This document shows, one piece after another, positions 35,663 to 44,045 of a DNA stretch of 64,000 nucleotides. The notes under the pieces are model-generated. The model was not told the origin of the DNA and did not search any database. It saw only the letters and a list, made by a program, of their open reading frames with translations. Each line of letters begins with the position of its first letter. The stretch's first letter is position 1. The stretch covers positions 62,001-126,000 of the forward strand of contig JAROBA010000010.1 of the NCBI GenBank assembly GCA_029432815.1, read 5' to 3'. Position numbers and translations under genes: made by a program. Source of the stretch: Pontiellaceae bacterium B1224. GTDB lineage: Bacteria > Verrucomicrobiota > Kiritimatiellia > Kiritimatiellales > Pontiellaceae.

Positions 35663-36817
35663 ATGACGCAACGTACAAAATCTGAATGGCAGACTGCCGG
35701 AGTTTATATTGGCGATGAAGTCGATTCTTCGCGGATTGCGGCCGATGCGATCCTTCTACCCGGTTGCCGGATTCAGGGCTCTGAAACCTCGATCGGCCCT
35801 GAGTGTCAGTTGGGTTCAGAGGCACCGGTTATTCTTGAAAACTGTCAGCTAGGCCGGAACGTCGATCTCAAAGGCGGCTATTACTCCGGTGCAGTTTTCT
35901 TCGATGGCGCGAATATGGGCAGTGGCGCGCATATCCGCGCCGGAACCATACTGGAAGAAGAAGCCAACGGTGCGCATACGGTCGGGCTCAAGCAAGCCGT
36001 TTTCCTTCCATTCGTTACCGCGGGAAGTCTGATTAACTTCTGCGATGTGCTCATGGCCGGTGGAACGAGCCGCAGGGATCATTCCGAAATCGGCTCGGCC
36101 TACGTACACTTTAATTTCACACCCCATCAGGACAAAGCCACCGCTTCGCTGCTGGGCGATGTTCCGAGCGGCGTTTTCCTGAATCAGAAACCGATCTTTC
36201 TCGGCGGACAGGGCGGACTGGTCGGCCCGTCGCGCATTGCCTACGGCTGCGTCATCGCCGCCGGCGGAATTTGCCGGAAGGACGTGCTGAAAGAGGATCA
36301 ACTGCATATACCCATTGTTCCAAAGGCTGGAACCGGTCCTTACAAAACAGGCGTCTACAGCCGCGCAAACCGGTTGATTCAGAATAACCTGACCTATATC
36401 GGCAACATTTTTGCCCTGCGCGAATGGTATCGCAATGTGCGCCCACTCTTTGTTCGCGATGCATTCGACCAGGCCGTACTGGACGGCGGCCTCAAAAACC
36501 TCGATCTCATTTTGAAGGAGCGTATCAAGCGCCTCGGCGATGTTGCCGTAAAGTTTGAAAAATCGTTCCAAACCTTGGAAAAATCTGGCGGAGCGCAGGC
36601 CGAGATTGAAACGCAGAAACAATTTAATGCCGACTGGCCCGCGCTGAAGGAGAAGCTGGAATCGCTGGGTTTCCAACCTTTGGAACGCTTCCAAACCTTG
36701 GAACCCGCTGGCACATATATCGAAACGATCCAGTCTCTGGAACCTGCTGCAAAAGAAGCGGGCCGGGAATGGTTGCAGTCGATTGTGGATGAAACAGAAC
36801 AAGTTTGGAATGGATAA
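35663..36817 (+). CDS. Left-handed beta-helix (hexapeptide repeat) protein, GlmU C-terminal-like
   Basis: The 384-residue protein has hexapeptide-repeat turns at about 10-230 (for example SRIAADAILLPGCRIQG, GPECQLG, ENCQLGRNVDLKGG, RIAYGCVIAAGG), the fold of acyltransferases and of the GlmU C-terminal half. No nucleotidyltransferase domain (GxGTRM type) is present. The adjacent glmM suggests a place in UDP-N-acetylglucosamine synthesis, which is inference. The C-terminal 100 residues are helical and contain four palindrome-derived FQTLE/FQPLE/IQSLE peptides within 60 residues. It overlaps nothing; glmM starts 2 bases later. Confidence 0.75.
   Translation: MTQRTKSEWQTAGVYIGDEVDSSRIAADAILLPGCRIQGSETSIGPECQLGSEAPVILENCQLGRNVDLKGGYYSGAVFFDGANMGSGAHIRAGTILEEEANGAHTVGLKQAVFLPFVTAGSLINFCDVLMAGGTSRRDHSEIGSAYVHFNFTPHQDKATASLLGDVPSGVFLNQKPIFLGGQGGLVGPSRIAYGCVIAAGGICRKDVLKEDQLHIPIVPKAGTGPYKTGVYSRANRLIQNNLTYIGNIFALREWYRNVRPLFVRDAFDQAVLDGGLKNLDLILKERIKRLGDVAVKFEKSFQTLEKSGGAQAEIETQKQFNADWPALKEKLESLGFQPLERFQTLEPAGTYIETIQSLEPAAKEAGREWLQSIVDETEQVWNG
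36318..36332. repeat. Palindrome copy 16
   Basis: Exact copy, spacer AGG, in the hexapeptide gene; read as VPKAGT. Confidence 0.9.
36566..36580. repeat. Palindrome copy 17
   Basis: Exact copy, spacer ACC, read as FQTLE. Confidence 0.9.
36671..36685. repeat. Palindrome copy 18
   Basis: Exact copy, spacer CCT, read as FQPLE. Confidence 0.9.
36689..36703. repeat. Palindrome copy 19
   Basis: Exact copy, spacer ACC, read as FQTLE, 3 bases after copy 18. Confidence 0.9.
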
Positions 36818-36819
36818 TC

Positions 36820-38172
36820 ATGGGTAAACTTTTCGGAACAGACGGAGTGCGCGACCGCGCAAATCAGGGAAATATGACCACTGAACTGGCGCTGAAGCTG
36901 GGACGGGCGGTGGCGCTGTATTTTAAAGACAAGAGCGATCCCGAGCAGTGGCCGTCGATTGTTATCGGCCGTGACCCGCGGTTGAGCGGGGCCATGCTTG
37001 AGTCGGCATTGGCTGCCGGAGTTTGTTCTGCGGGCGTCGATTCGCATTTGCTGGGGGTTGTCCCGACGCCGGCGGTGGCATCAATCGCTGCATCGACGGG
37101 GGCGGTCGCAGGTTTAATGGTTTCAGCTTCTCACAATCCTTATTTTGATAACGGGATTAAAGTGTTTAAAGGCGACGGGTTTAAACTTTCCGATGCGGAA
37201 GAGGCGGCCATCGAAAATCTGTATTTCAGCGAAATGAGCAATCTGCCAGTCGACGATAAGGTCGGTGCTGTTTATCAGCTCGGAAATTCCGCCGAAATTT
37301 ACTCGGAGTTCTGTCTCGATACAATGGTGGAAGAAACCCCATTGACCGGACTGAAACTGGTACTTGATTGCTCACACGGTGCCACGAGTGCATGTGCGGA
37401 ATCCATTTTCAAAACGCTGGGGGCTGACGTAACCGTCATTCACAATCAGCCGGACGGCATTAATATTAATGATAAGTGCGGCTCGCAGCACACGGAGGTT
37501 CTGCAGCGTAAGGTGAAGAAACTGCATGCCCATGCCGGACTGGCATTTGATGGGGACGGCGATCGGCTGATTGCGGTCGATGAGCGCGGAAATGAATTGA
37601 CCGGCGATCAGATTATGGCGATCTGCGCCAAGGATTATAAAGACCGGGGCGCATTGAAAAATAATCGTGTGGTAGCCACGGTGATGAGTAATGTTGGATT
37701 TCATGCCGCCATGAAATCCATTGGAGCCAAAGTCGATACGGCCGGGGTTGGCGATCGCCTGGTGCTGGAGTTGATGAAAGAAAAGTGCGCGGTGCTGGGG
37801 GGGGAGGATTCCGGGCATATGATTTTTCTGGATTGCCACACCACGGGTGATGGAATTGTTTCGGGCCTGAAACTGGTCGATGCACTCAAACGCTCGGGCA
37901 GAAAGCTTTCGGAGCTGGCTGAGATTATGACCCCGTTTCCTCAGAAGCTGATTAATGTGGATGTGAAAGAAAAACCACCCGTTGAGAAAGTTGCGGTGTT
38001 GGTTCAGGCCATCAGCGAAGCCGAGGCCGAATTGGGCGATGAAGGGCGCGTGCTGATCCGTTATTCCGGTACGCAGCCGATGTGCCGCGTGATGGTGGAA
38101 GGGCCTACCGTTGTTCAGACGGAAGAAATCGCAACCCGGCTTGCGGGTGTTGTAAAGGATGCGATTGGATAA
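36820..38172 (+). CDS. glmM: Phosphoglucosamine mutase
   Basis: GlmM converts glucosamine-6-phosphate to glucosamine-1-phosphate for peptidoglycan and lipopolysaccharide synthesis. From the ATG at 36820 the protein has 450 residues, starting GKLFGTDGVRDRAN. The phosphoserine loop is VSASHNPYFDNG, the metal loop DGDGDRLI, the sugar loop GGEDSGHM, and the phosphate-binding loop RYSGTQPMCRVMVEG. Sequence and length are standard. lolD starts 1 base after its stop region. Confidence 0.96.
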   Translation: MGKLFGTDGVRDRANQGNMTTELALKLGRAVALYFKDKSDPEQWPSIVIGRDPRLSGAMLESALAAGVCSAGVDSHLLGVVPTPAVASIAASTGAVAGLMVSASHNPYFDNGIKVFKGDGFKLSDAEEAAIENLYFSEMSNLPVDDKVGAVYQLGNSAEIYSEFCLDTMVEETPLTGLKLVLDCSHGATSACAESIFKTLGADVTVIHNQPDGININDKCGSQHTEVLQRKVKKLHAHAGLAFDGDGDRLIAVDERGNELTGDQIMAICAKDYKDRGALKNNRVVATVMSNVGFHAAMKSIGAKVDTAGVGDRLVLELMKEKCAVLGGEDSGHMIFLDCHTTGDGIVSGLKLVDALKRSGRKLSELAEIMTPFPQKLINVDVKEKPPVEKVAVLVQAISEAEAELGDEGRVLIRYSGTQPMCRVMVEGPTVVQTEEIATRLAGVVKDAIG

Positions 38173-38841
38173 ATGGAACAGATTTTAAAAGCTACCGGGC
38201 TGCAGCGGATTTATAAGGTGGGTAAAACCACGCTGAATGTGCTGAAGGGGATTTCGCTTGAGGTGAATCAGGGTGAGACGCTGGCTATTATGGGCGAAAG
38301 CGGCTCCGGGAAAAGTACCCTGCTGCATGTACTGGGCGGACTGGATAATCCAAAGTCTGGAAAAATAGAGTTTAAAGGTCAAAGTGTATACAATATGTCG
38401 GCTGCAAAACTGGCCCGTTTCCGGTCCCGTAATGTGGGGTATGTTTTTCAGTCGTTTCATTTGCTGCCCGAGCTCGATATTGTTGAAAATGTAGCGTTAC
38501 CGGCCATGGCTACCGGTTCCCGGAAGGCGGCAAAACTCCGTGCAATGGAGCTTTTAAACGAAGTCGGACTTTCGGAAAGGGCGGGGCACCGGCCTCAGGA
38601 ACTGTCCGGCGGCGAGCAACAGCGCGTGGCAATTGCGCGCGCGTTGATGAACGAACCGGACATTATTTTTGCCGATGAACCGACCGGAAATCTGGACTCC
38701 CGGACGGGTGAAAAAGTATTGAATTATTTGTTTCAACTGGTTGAGGCAAGAGGGCATACTCTCGTGCTCGTTACTCATAGTAAGGAAGTGGCTTCACGTT
38801 GTTCGCGCGAGCTTTTTCTGAAAGATGGGTTGTTAATTTAG
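38173..38841 (+). CDS. lolD: ABC transporter ATP-binding protein, LolD/MacB type
   Basis: The 222-residue ATPase has Walker [11 protein letters not shown]-loop [10 protein letters not shown], signature [15 protein letters not shown], Walker [14 protein letters not shown] and the H-loop VTHS. LolD releases lipoproteins from the inner membrane with LolC/LolE; MacB-type exporters share this sequence class. No permease gene is adjacent, so the partner is elsewhere and the exact substrate is inferred. It follows glmM without a gap. Confidence 0.85.
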   Translation: MEQILKATGLQRIYKVGKTTLNVLKGISLEVNQGETLAIMGESGSGKSTLLHVLGGLDNPKSGKIEFKGQSVYNMSAAKLARFRSRNVGYVFQSFHLLPELDIVENVALPAMATGSRKAAKLRAMELLNEVGLSERAGHRPQELSGGEQQRVAIARALMNEPDIIFADEPTGNLDSRTGEKVLNYLFQLVEARGHTLVLVTHSKEVASRCSRELFLKDGLLI

Positions 38842-38855
38842 AAAAGGTAGTGTGA

Positions 38856-39725
38856 ATGAAAATTTTTCTGGGCGATAAACTGGTAGATGAAAAAGATGCG
38901 ATGGTTTCCGTTTTTGACCATGGCTTATTATATGGCGATGGCGTGTTTGAAGGAATTCGGGCGTATAACGGACGTGTGTTCCTTTTGGATGAACATATTG
39001 ACCGCTTATATGATTCGGCTAAAGCAATTGCATTAACTATTCCGATGAGCAAAAAGGAAATGTCCGATGCAGTGATTGAAACCTGCAAGGCTAATGAGAT
39101 TTCCGATGGTTATATCCGGCTGGTTATCACCCGCGGCGTCGGTACGTTGGGGTTGAATCCCTATCTCTGCGATAAAGCGCAGATCATCATTATTGCCGCA
39201 AAAATTCAGCTTTACCCGCAGGAACTTTACGATAAAGGCCTGAGGATTGTGACCGTGGGGACGGTGAGAAATCACCCGGAAGCCATTAATCCGCGCGTTA
39301 AAAGTCTGAACTATCTCAACAATGTGCTCGCGAAAATCGAAGCCATCAATGCCGGTTGCATGGAATGTCTGATGCTGAATCACAAGGGTGAAGTGGCCGA
39401 AGCTTCCGGGGATAACGTCTTTGCCATTAAAAACGGTGTGATCACCACACCGCCCAGCACTTGCGGGGCTCTCGAAGGGCTCACACGGAATAAAGTGATG
39501 GAACTGGCGCAGGCTGCCGGCTATGAAATGCGTGAGGCGCCGATGGCCCGTTACGACCTGTATGTGGCAGATGAAGTGTTTCTGACCGGTACCGCAGCTG
39601 AAATTATCTCTGTTGTGGATATTGATAAGCGCGATATTGGAGATGGAAAGCCGGGCGAAATTACCGGAAAATTGGCGAAAATGTATCATGATTGCGCCAA
39701 TTCTGAGGGCACACGGATTCAATAA
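38856..39725 (+). CDS. ilvE: Branched-chain amino acid aminotransferase
   Basis: A PLP fold-type IV aminotransferase acting on leucine, isoleucine and valine. The 289-residue protein has FDHGLLYGDGVFEGIRAYNG, RLVITRGVG, the PLP lysine in NPRVKSLNYLNNVLAK, and EASGDNVFAIKNG, TPPSTCGALEGLTRN. Those features fit IlvE rather than D-amino-acid transaminase or aminodeoxychorismate lyase, though the families are close. A GAAAAGG site precedes the ATG by about 8 bases. Confidence 0.92.
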   Translation: MKIFLGDKLVDEKDAMVSVFDHGLLYGDGVFEGIRAYNGRVFLLDEHIDRLYDSAKAIALTIPMSKKEMSDAVIETCKANEISDGYIRLVITRGVGTLGLNPYLCDKAQIIIIAAKIQLYPQELYDKGLRIVTVGTVRNHPEAINPRVKSLNYLNNVLAKIEAINAGCMECLMLNHKGEVAEASGDNVFAIKNGVITTPPSTCGALEGLTRNKVMELAQAAGYEMREAPMARYDLYVADEVFLTGTAAEIISVVDIDKRDIGDGKPGEITGKLAKMYHDCANSEGTRIQ

Positions 39726-39825
39726 GCCCATATTTCCAATAGTCATGGCCTGAAAAGATTGCGTCTCTAACATCCAACGTATTAAATTTCCCGTTGTCTT
39801 ATTTAGGAATAACAGGAATTTTTTC

Positions 39826-40359
39826 ATGAAATGTGAATGCTGCAATAAAACAGAAGCCACGATTCATCTGACTCAGGTGATCGATGGCGAGGTTAAAAAA
39901 CTTAACCTCTGCCAGGTCTGCGCTCAAAAAAATGGAATCGATTTAAACTCTCCGATTTCAATTACCGATGTCCTGCTGGGATTGGGCAATGCTTCATCCG
40001 GCGATTCGGACAAAGCGAGTATGAGCGAATTTGATTTAAGTTGCAGCCGGTGTCAAATGACTCGGGCGGAATTCAAGAAACGAGCCCGATTGGGTTGCCC
40101 GGAATGCTACAAGGCATTCATGGGCGAGTTGAATGCCATCACCCAGGCCATGCATCACAGTCGTCAGCATGTCGGCAAGATTCCGGCCCGGCAGGGGAAT
40201 GAAGCTCGGATTTCTGCACAGATTGCCGCTCTCCAGAAAGATATCGAAACCGCCATCGCCAAAGAAGAATACGAAGTGGCGGCCAATCTGCGCGATAAAA
40301 TCAAATCTCTAAAAGACGGAGCCCGAATCGCCGCTGAAGGAGAATTTGATGACGCTTGA
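39826..40359 (+). CDS. mcsA: McsA-like zinc protein, activator of McsB
   Basis: McsA binds and activates the protein-arginine kinase McsB. The 177-residue protein has N-terminal zinc pairs CECC and CQVC, a second pair CSRC and CPEC at about 72-95, and a C-terminal UvrB/UvrC motif (ISAQIAALQKDIETAIAKEEYEVAANLRDKIKSLK). The order McsA, McsB, ClpC is the same as in Bacillus, but the CtsR repressor that precedes them there is absent. AACAGGA lies upstream of the ATG. Confidence 0.92.
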   Translation: MKCECCNKTEATIHLTQVIDGEVKKLNLCQVCAQKNGIDLNSPISITDVLLGLGNASSGDSDKASMSEFDLSCSRCQMTRAEFKKRARLGCPECYKAFMGELNAITQAMHHSRQHVGKIPARQGNEARISAQIAALQKDIETAIAKEEYEVAANLRDKIKSLKDGARIAAEGEFDDA

Positions 40360-41395
40360 TGACATGGTGAAGCGCCACGGAAGCTGGCTGGAAGCCGGCA
40401 TCGACGAAGGGCCGGTCATCAGCAGCCGCATTCGACTGGCACGCAATATTGAGGATTACAGTTTCCCGGGGTGGGCCAGCGAAGAGGAAAATGACGCGGT
40501 TTGGAAGAAAACGACCGAAATTTTCGGGCAGATGGAAAAACCGTTTTTAGCATGGGGAATGGCGGATACTGCGGCACTGGATAAAGAAATTCTATTCGAA
40601 CGCCATCTGATCAGTCAGGAACTCGCTCAGCAGGACGACAGTTGCGGTGTATTTGTTACCTCTGATGAATGCCTCTCGATTATGGTGAACGAAGAGGATC
40701 ACATTCGCATTCAATCGCTGCAGCCCGGACTGAACTTGAAGGGAGCCTGGGATGCCGCTGATAAAATTGATGACGAGCTTGAGTCAAAGCTGTCTTACGC
40801 TTTTTCGCCCAATCTGGGTTATTTGACATCGTGCCCTTCGAATGTGGGAACGGGCATGCGTGCATCAGTCATGCTGCATCTGCCTGCATTGGTTTTGATG
40901 GAAGAAATGGATCCTGTAATTAACGGAATTTCTAAAATCGGCCTGGCCGTGCGCGGAATGTGGGGAGAGGGCACCGAGGCCGCCGGTAATATGTTTCAGG
41001 TTTCGAATCAGATTACGTTAGGTCGCAGGGAAGATGAAATCATTTCACATCTCGAACAGATTGTTCTCGAATTGATTGAGCATGAAAACAATGCACGCAT
41101 CCGCCTGATGAATGAACGCTCCCTGATTGTTGAAGACCATGTTGAACGTGCATTCGGGATTCTTTCACACGCCCGCCTGATTTCCAGCGGAGAAGCATTG
41201 AATCTGCTGTCGACTCTGCGTCTGGGGCTGGACCTGGGCATGCTGGATAAGTTTTCCCGCCGAGAGCTCGATATGCTTTTTATATCTATTCAGCCAGCGC
41301 ATTTACAGAAGCTGGAAAGCAAGGATTTAGAACCCGAAGCACGGGATGTTGTTCGCGCAGAGATGTTGCGCAAGTATATGAAAAATGATAGTTGA
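40349..41395 (+). CDS. mcsB: Protein-arginine kinase McsB
   Basis: McsB phosphorylates arginine residues in misfolded proteins and marks them for ClpC-ClpP degradation. The protein of 348 residues is of phosphagen-kinase type: ISSRIRLARNIEDYSFPG, the catalytic cysteine region YLTSCPSNVGTGMRASVMLHLPAL, and a C-terminal helical region. It overlaps mcsA by 11 bases, so translation is coupled. The ATG at 40349 follows GAAGGAG; a TTG immediately before it is in frame. Confidence 0.95.
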   Translation: MTLDDMVKRHGSWLEAGIDEGPVISSRIRLARNIEDYSFPGWASEEENDAVWKKTTEIFGQMEKPFLAWGMADTAALDKEILFERHLISQELAQQDDSCGVFVTSDECLSIMVNEEDHIRIQSLQPGLNLKGAWDAADKIDDELESKLSYAFSPNLGYLTSCPSNVGTGMRASVMLHLPALVLMEEMDPVINGISKIGLAVRGMWGEGTEAAGNMFQVSNQITLGRREDEIISHLEQIVLELIEHENNARIRLMNERSLIVEDHVERAFGILSHARLISSGEALNLLSTLRLGLDLGMLDKFSRRELDMLFISIQPAHLQKLESKDLEPEARDVVRAEMLRKYMKNDS

Positions 41396-41423
41396 ACCAA
41401 TAGTTTAAACTAAAGGTAAACGT

Positions 41424-43928
41424 ATGGATAATTTTACACCACGGGCGCAGCAGGTGCTGCAACTTGCACGGAAAGAAGCCGACCGTTTTAACCACGGGTA
41501 CGTCGGCACGGAACACATCCTTTTGGGTTTGATTGCCCTGGGGCATGGCGTTGCGGTGAATGCGCTTCAGGCGCTGGGGATCGATCTTGCTTCGGTTCGT
41601 CTGGAAGTTGAGAAAGCGGTAGGCACCGGGCCGGAAACAAAAACGATCGGAAACATTCCCTTCACACCGCGGGCAAAAAAAGTACTGGCGCTCTCCGCCA
41701 GCGAAGCTCGCGGCCTGGGGCACAGCTATGTCGGCACCGAGCATATCCTGCTCGGACTGCTGCGAGAAGGAGAGGGGATTGCTGCGCGCGTTCTGGAAAA
41801 CCTGGGCGTTGACCTCGATGAAACCCGCTATGAAATTATGAAAACACTCGACCCGGATTATGACCCCGCCGCAGAGGGGGAATTTGAAGACGAGGGTGAG
41901 CCTGAAGCGCCGCAGCTGGGCGGACAGGCCCGTGGTAAAGGTAAAACCAAAACACCTGCGCTCAATACGTTCGGAAGAGATCTGACCAAGCTGGCCAAAG
42001 ATGGCGAGCTGGATCCAGTCATTGGAAGAAAAGACGAAATCGAACGCGTGATTCAGATTCTCTGCCGCCGGACAAAAAATAATCCTGTTCTGTTGGGAGA
42101 AGCCGGTGTGGGAAAAACAGCGATCGCCGAAGGGTTGGCGCAAATCATCAACGATGGCAATGTGCCGGATCTCCTGGTGGATAAAAAAGTGATTACCCTT
42201 GATCTGGCTCTGATGGTGGCCGGCACAAAATACCGTGGTCAGTTTGAAGAGCGAATCAAAGCGGTCATGGATGAAATCCGTAAGGAAAAAAATATTATCC
42301 TGTTTCTGGATGAGCTGCACACGATTGTCGGAGCCGGTTCTGCTGAAGGCACCATGGATGCTGCGAATATTATTAAACCGGCCCTTTCGCGCGGCGAGAT
42401 GCAGTGTATCGGGGCAACGACGCTGAAAGAATATCGAAAGTACATCGAAAAAGATGCAGCCCTTGAGCGCCGCTTCCAAACCGTGAATGTCAAAGAACCG
42501 ACAGTGGAAGATGCGATTGAAATCATGAAAGGGCTTCGCATTAAATATGAAGAGCACCACCATGCCAGATTCACAGATGATGCCTTAACAGCCGCAGTCG
42601 AATGCTCGGCTCGCTATCTGCCCGACCGCTTTCTACCGGATAAGGCGATTGACCTGATTGATGAGGCCGGTGCGCGTGCCCGCATTGGTAGTATGAGTCG
42701 GCCTCCCGAGCTGAAACAGCTCGAAGAAGATATTCATGATTACGAGAAAAAGAAAAACGATGCGATCCATGAACAGAAGTTCGAGGATGCCGCAAACTTC
42801 CGCGACCAGGAGCGTCAGTCCAAAGAAAAGCTCGAAGAGTTGCTAGACGACTGGCGTAAGAAACGCGATGAAAATCAATCAGTCGTAACCGATGAAGACA
42901 TCATGATTGTGGTCTCCAAGTGGACTGGTATTCCGGTCATGAAAATGGGCGAGAAAGAAATGGCCCGCCTGCTTCGCATCGAAGAAGTTGTTGGAGAGCA
43001 GGTGGTTGGCCAGGCAGAAGCCGTGGGCGCCATCTCGCGTGCGTTGCGTCGCTCCCGCGCCGACTTGAAAGATCCCAAACGACCGATCGGTTCCTTCATA
43101 TTTCTCGGCCCGACAGGCGTGGGCAAAACGCTGCTTGCAAAAACGCTGGCGGATTTCATGTTCGATGATCCCGAATCTTTTATCCAGATCGACATGTCGG
43201 AATACATGGAAAAATTCAATGCATCCCGTCTGGTGGGGTCTCCTCCCGGCTACGTCGGTCACGAAGAGGGTGGACAGCTGACAGAGCGTGTGCGTCGTCG
43301 GCCGTATTCTGTAGTGCTTTTCGACGAGGTTGAAAAAGCGCATCCGGACGTCATGCACATGCTGCTCCAGATTATGGAAGAAGGTCGTTTAACGGATAGC
43401 CTCGGACGCAGTGTCGATTTCCGGAATACCGTTGTAATCATGACATCGAATCTTGGCGCACAGGAAGTGAAGAAATCCAGCGCGCTTGGCTTTGCTCCTT
43501 CCAACGAAAGTGCAGACTATGCCAAGCTGAAAGAGATGATGATCGGGATTGCAAAGAAAGCTTTTAAGCCGGAACTGCTGAACCGTCTGGACGACATGAT
43601 CGTTTTCCGCGAACTGACGAAAGTGGATCTGGAAACCATCATCAACCTCGAACTGGCCAACATTCAAAATCGGGTGCTGGGCCGTAATATTGAGCTGAAG
43701 ATCACCAAGTCAGCGCGGGAATTCCTGCTCGAAAAAGGATACGATAAGGCCTACGGGGCACGACAGCTCCGCCGCACTGTCGAACGCTTTCTTGAGGATC
43801 CATTGGCGGAGGCAATACTGCGCGATACCATCCAGAACGATTCAACGGTATCAGTTAAAGCCAATAAAGACGGCCTCACCTTTAAAGGCACGCCGAACGT
43901 CATCGAAGAAACCGCTTCCGAAGAATAA
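41424..43928 (+). CDS. clpC: ATP-dependent unfoldase ClpC
   Basis: ClpC is a Hsp100 hexamer that unfolds substrates for ClpP. The 834-residue protein has two N-terminal Clp_N repeats ([32 protein letters not shown] and its partner near 76), the first AAA module with GEAGVGKTA, a UVR-containing linker ([17 protein letters not shown]), the second AAA module with GPTGVGKT, and a C-terminal D2-small domain. The UVR linker identifies ClpC rather than ClpB or ClpA. It begins 28 bases after mcsB. Confidence 0.96.
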   Translation: MDNFTPRAQQVLQLARKEADRFNHGYVGTEHILLGLIALGHGVAVNALQALGIDLASVRLEVEKAVGTGPETKTIGNIPFTPRAKKVLALSASEARGLGHSYVGTEHILLGLLREGEGIAARVLENLGVDLDETRYEIMKTLDPDYDPAAEGEFEDEGEPEAPQLGGQARGKGKTKTPALNTFGRDLTKLAKDGELDPVIGRKDEIERVIQILCRRTKNNPVLLGEAGVGKTAIAEGLAQIINDGNVPDLLVDKKVITLDLALMVAGTKYRGQFEERIKAVMDEIRKEKNIILFLDELHTIVGAGSAEGTMDAANIIKPALSRGEMQCIGATTLKEYRKYIEKDAALERRFQTVNVKEPTVEDAIEIMKGLRIKYEEHHHARFTDDALTAAVECSARYLPDRFLPDKAIDLIDEAGARARIGSMSRPPELKQLEEDIHDYEKKKNDAIHEQKFEDAANFRDQERQSKEKLEELLDDWRKKRDENQSVVTDEDIMIVVSKWTGIPVMKMGEKEMARLLRIEEVVGEQVVGQAEAVGAISRALRRSRADLKDPKRPIGSFIFLGPTGVGKTLLAKTLADFMFDDPESFIQIDMSEYMEKFNASRLVGSPPGYVGHEEGGQLTERVRRRPYSVVLFDEVEKAHPDVMHMLLQIMEEGRLTDSLGRSVDFRNTVVIMTSNLGAQEVKKSSALGFAPSNESADYAKLKEMMIGIAKKAFKPELLNRLDDMIVFRELTKVDLETIINLELANIQNRVLGRNIELKITKSAREFLLEKGYDKAYGARQLRRTVERFLEDPLAEAILRDTIQNDSTVSVKANKDGLTFKGTPNVIEETASEE

Positions 43929-43930
43929 CA

Positions 43931-43945
43931 TTCCAATCATTGGAA
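43931..43945. repeat. Palindrome copy 20
   Basis: Exact copy, spacer TCA, 2 bases after the clpC stop. Confidence 0.9.
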
Positions 43946-43967
43946 TAAATGCAATCGATCCCTGAGT

Positions 43968-43982
43968 TTCCAGCCCTTGGAA
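43968..43982. repeat. Palindrome copy 21 within a larger hairpin
   Basis: Exact copy, spacer CCC. It is flanked by CCCTGA and TCAGGG, giving a hairpin at 43960-43989 with 12 paired bases per arm and one bulge. Confidence 0.9.
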
Positions 43983-43997
43983 ATCAGGGTTTGATTT

Positions 43998-44012
43998 TTC
44001 CAGAGGTTGGAA
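43998..44012. repeat. Palindrome copy 22
   Basis: Exact copy, spacer AGG. Its GAGGTT also pairs with AACCTC at 44015-44020. Confidence 0.9.
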
Positions 44013-44030
44013 ATAACCTCCGGCCTTTTT
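44000..44030 (+). terminator. Possible terminator between clpC and argS
   Basis: GAGGTT/AACCTC stem with outer CC/GG pairs, followed by GGCCTTTTT. The stem uses bases of palindrome copy 22. It ends 15 bases before the argS start. Confidence 0.45.
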
Positions 44031-44045
44031 ATGGAGAGAATAAAT

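Noticed and set aside
39731-39750. TTCCAATAGTCATGG near the end of ilvE as a palindrome copy
   Set aside because: The right half does not match YTGGAA; more than two mismatches.
41286-42563. 425-codon open frame opposite clpC and mcsB
   Set aside because: Antisense shadow of strongly conserved genes; F- and R-rich translation without motifs.
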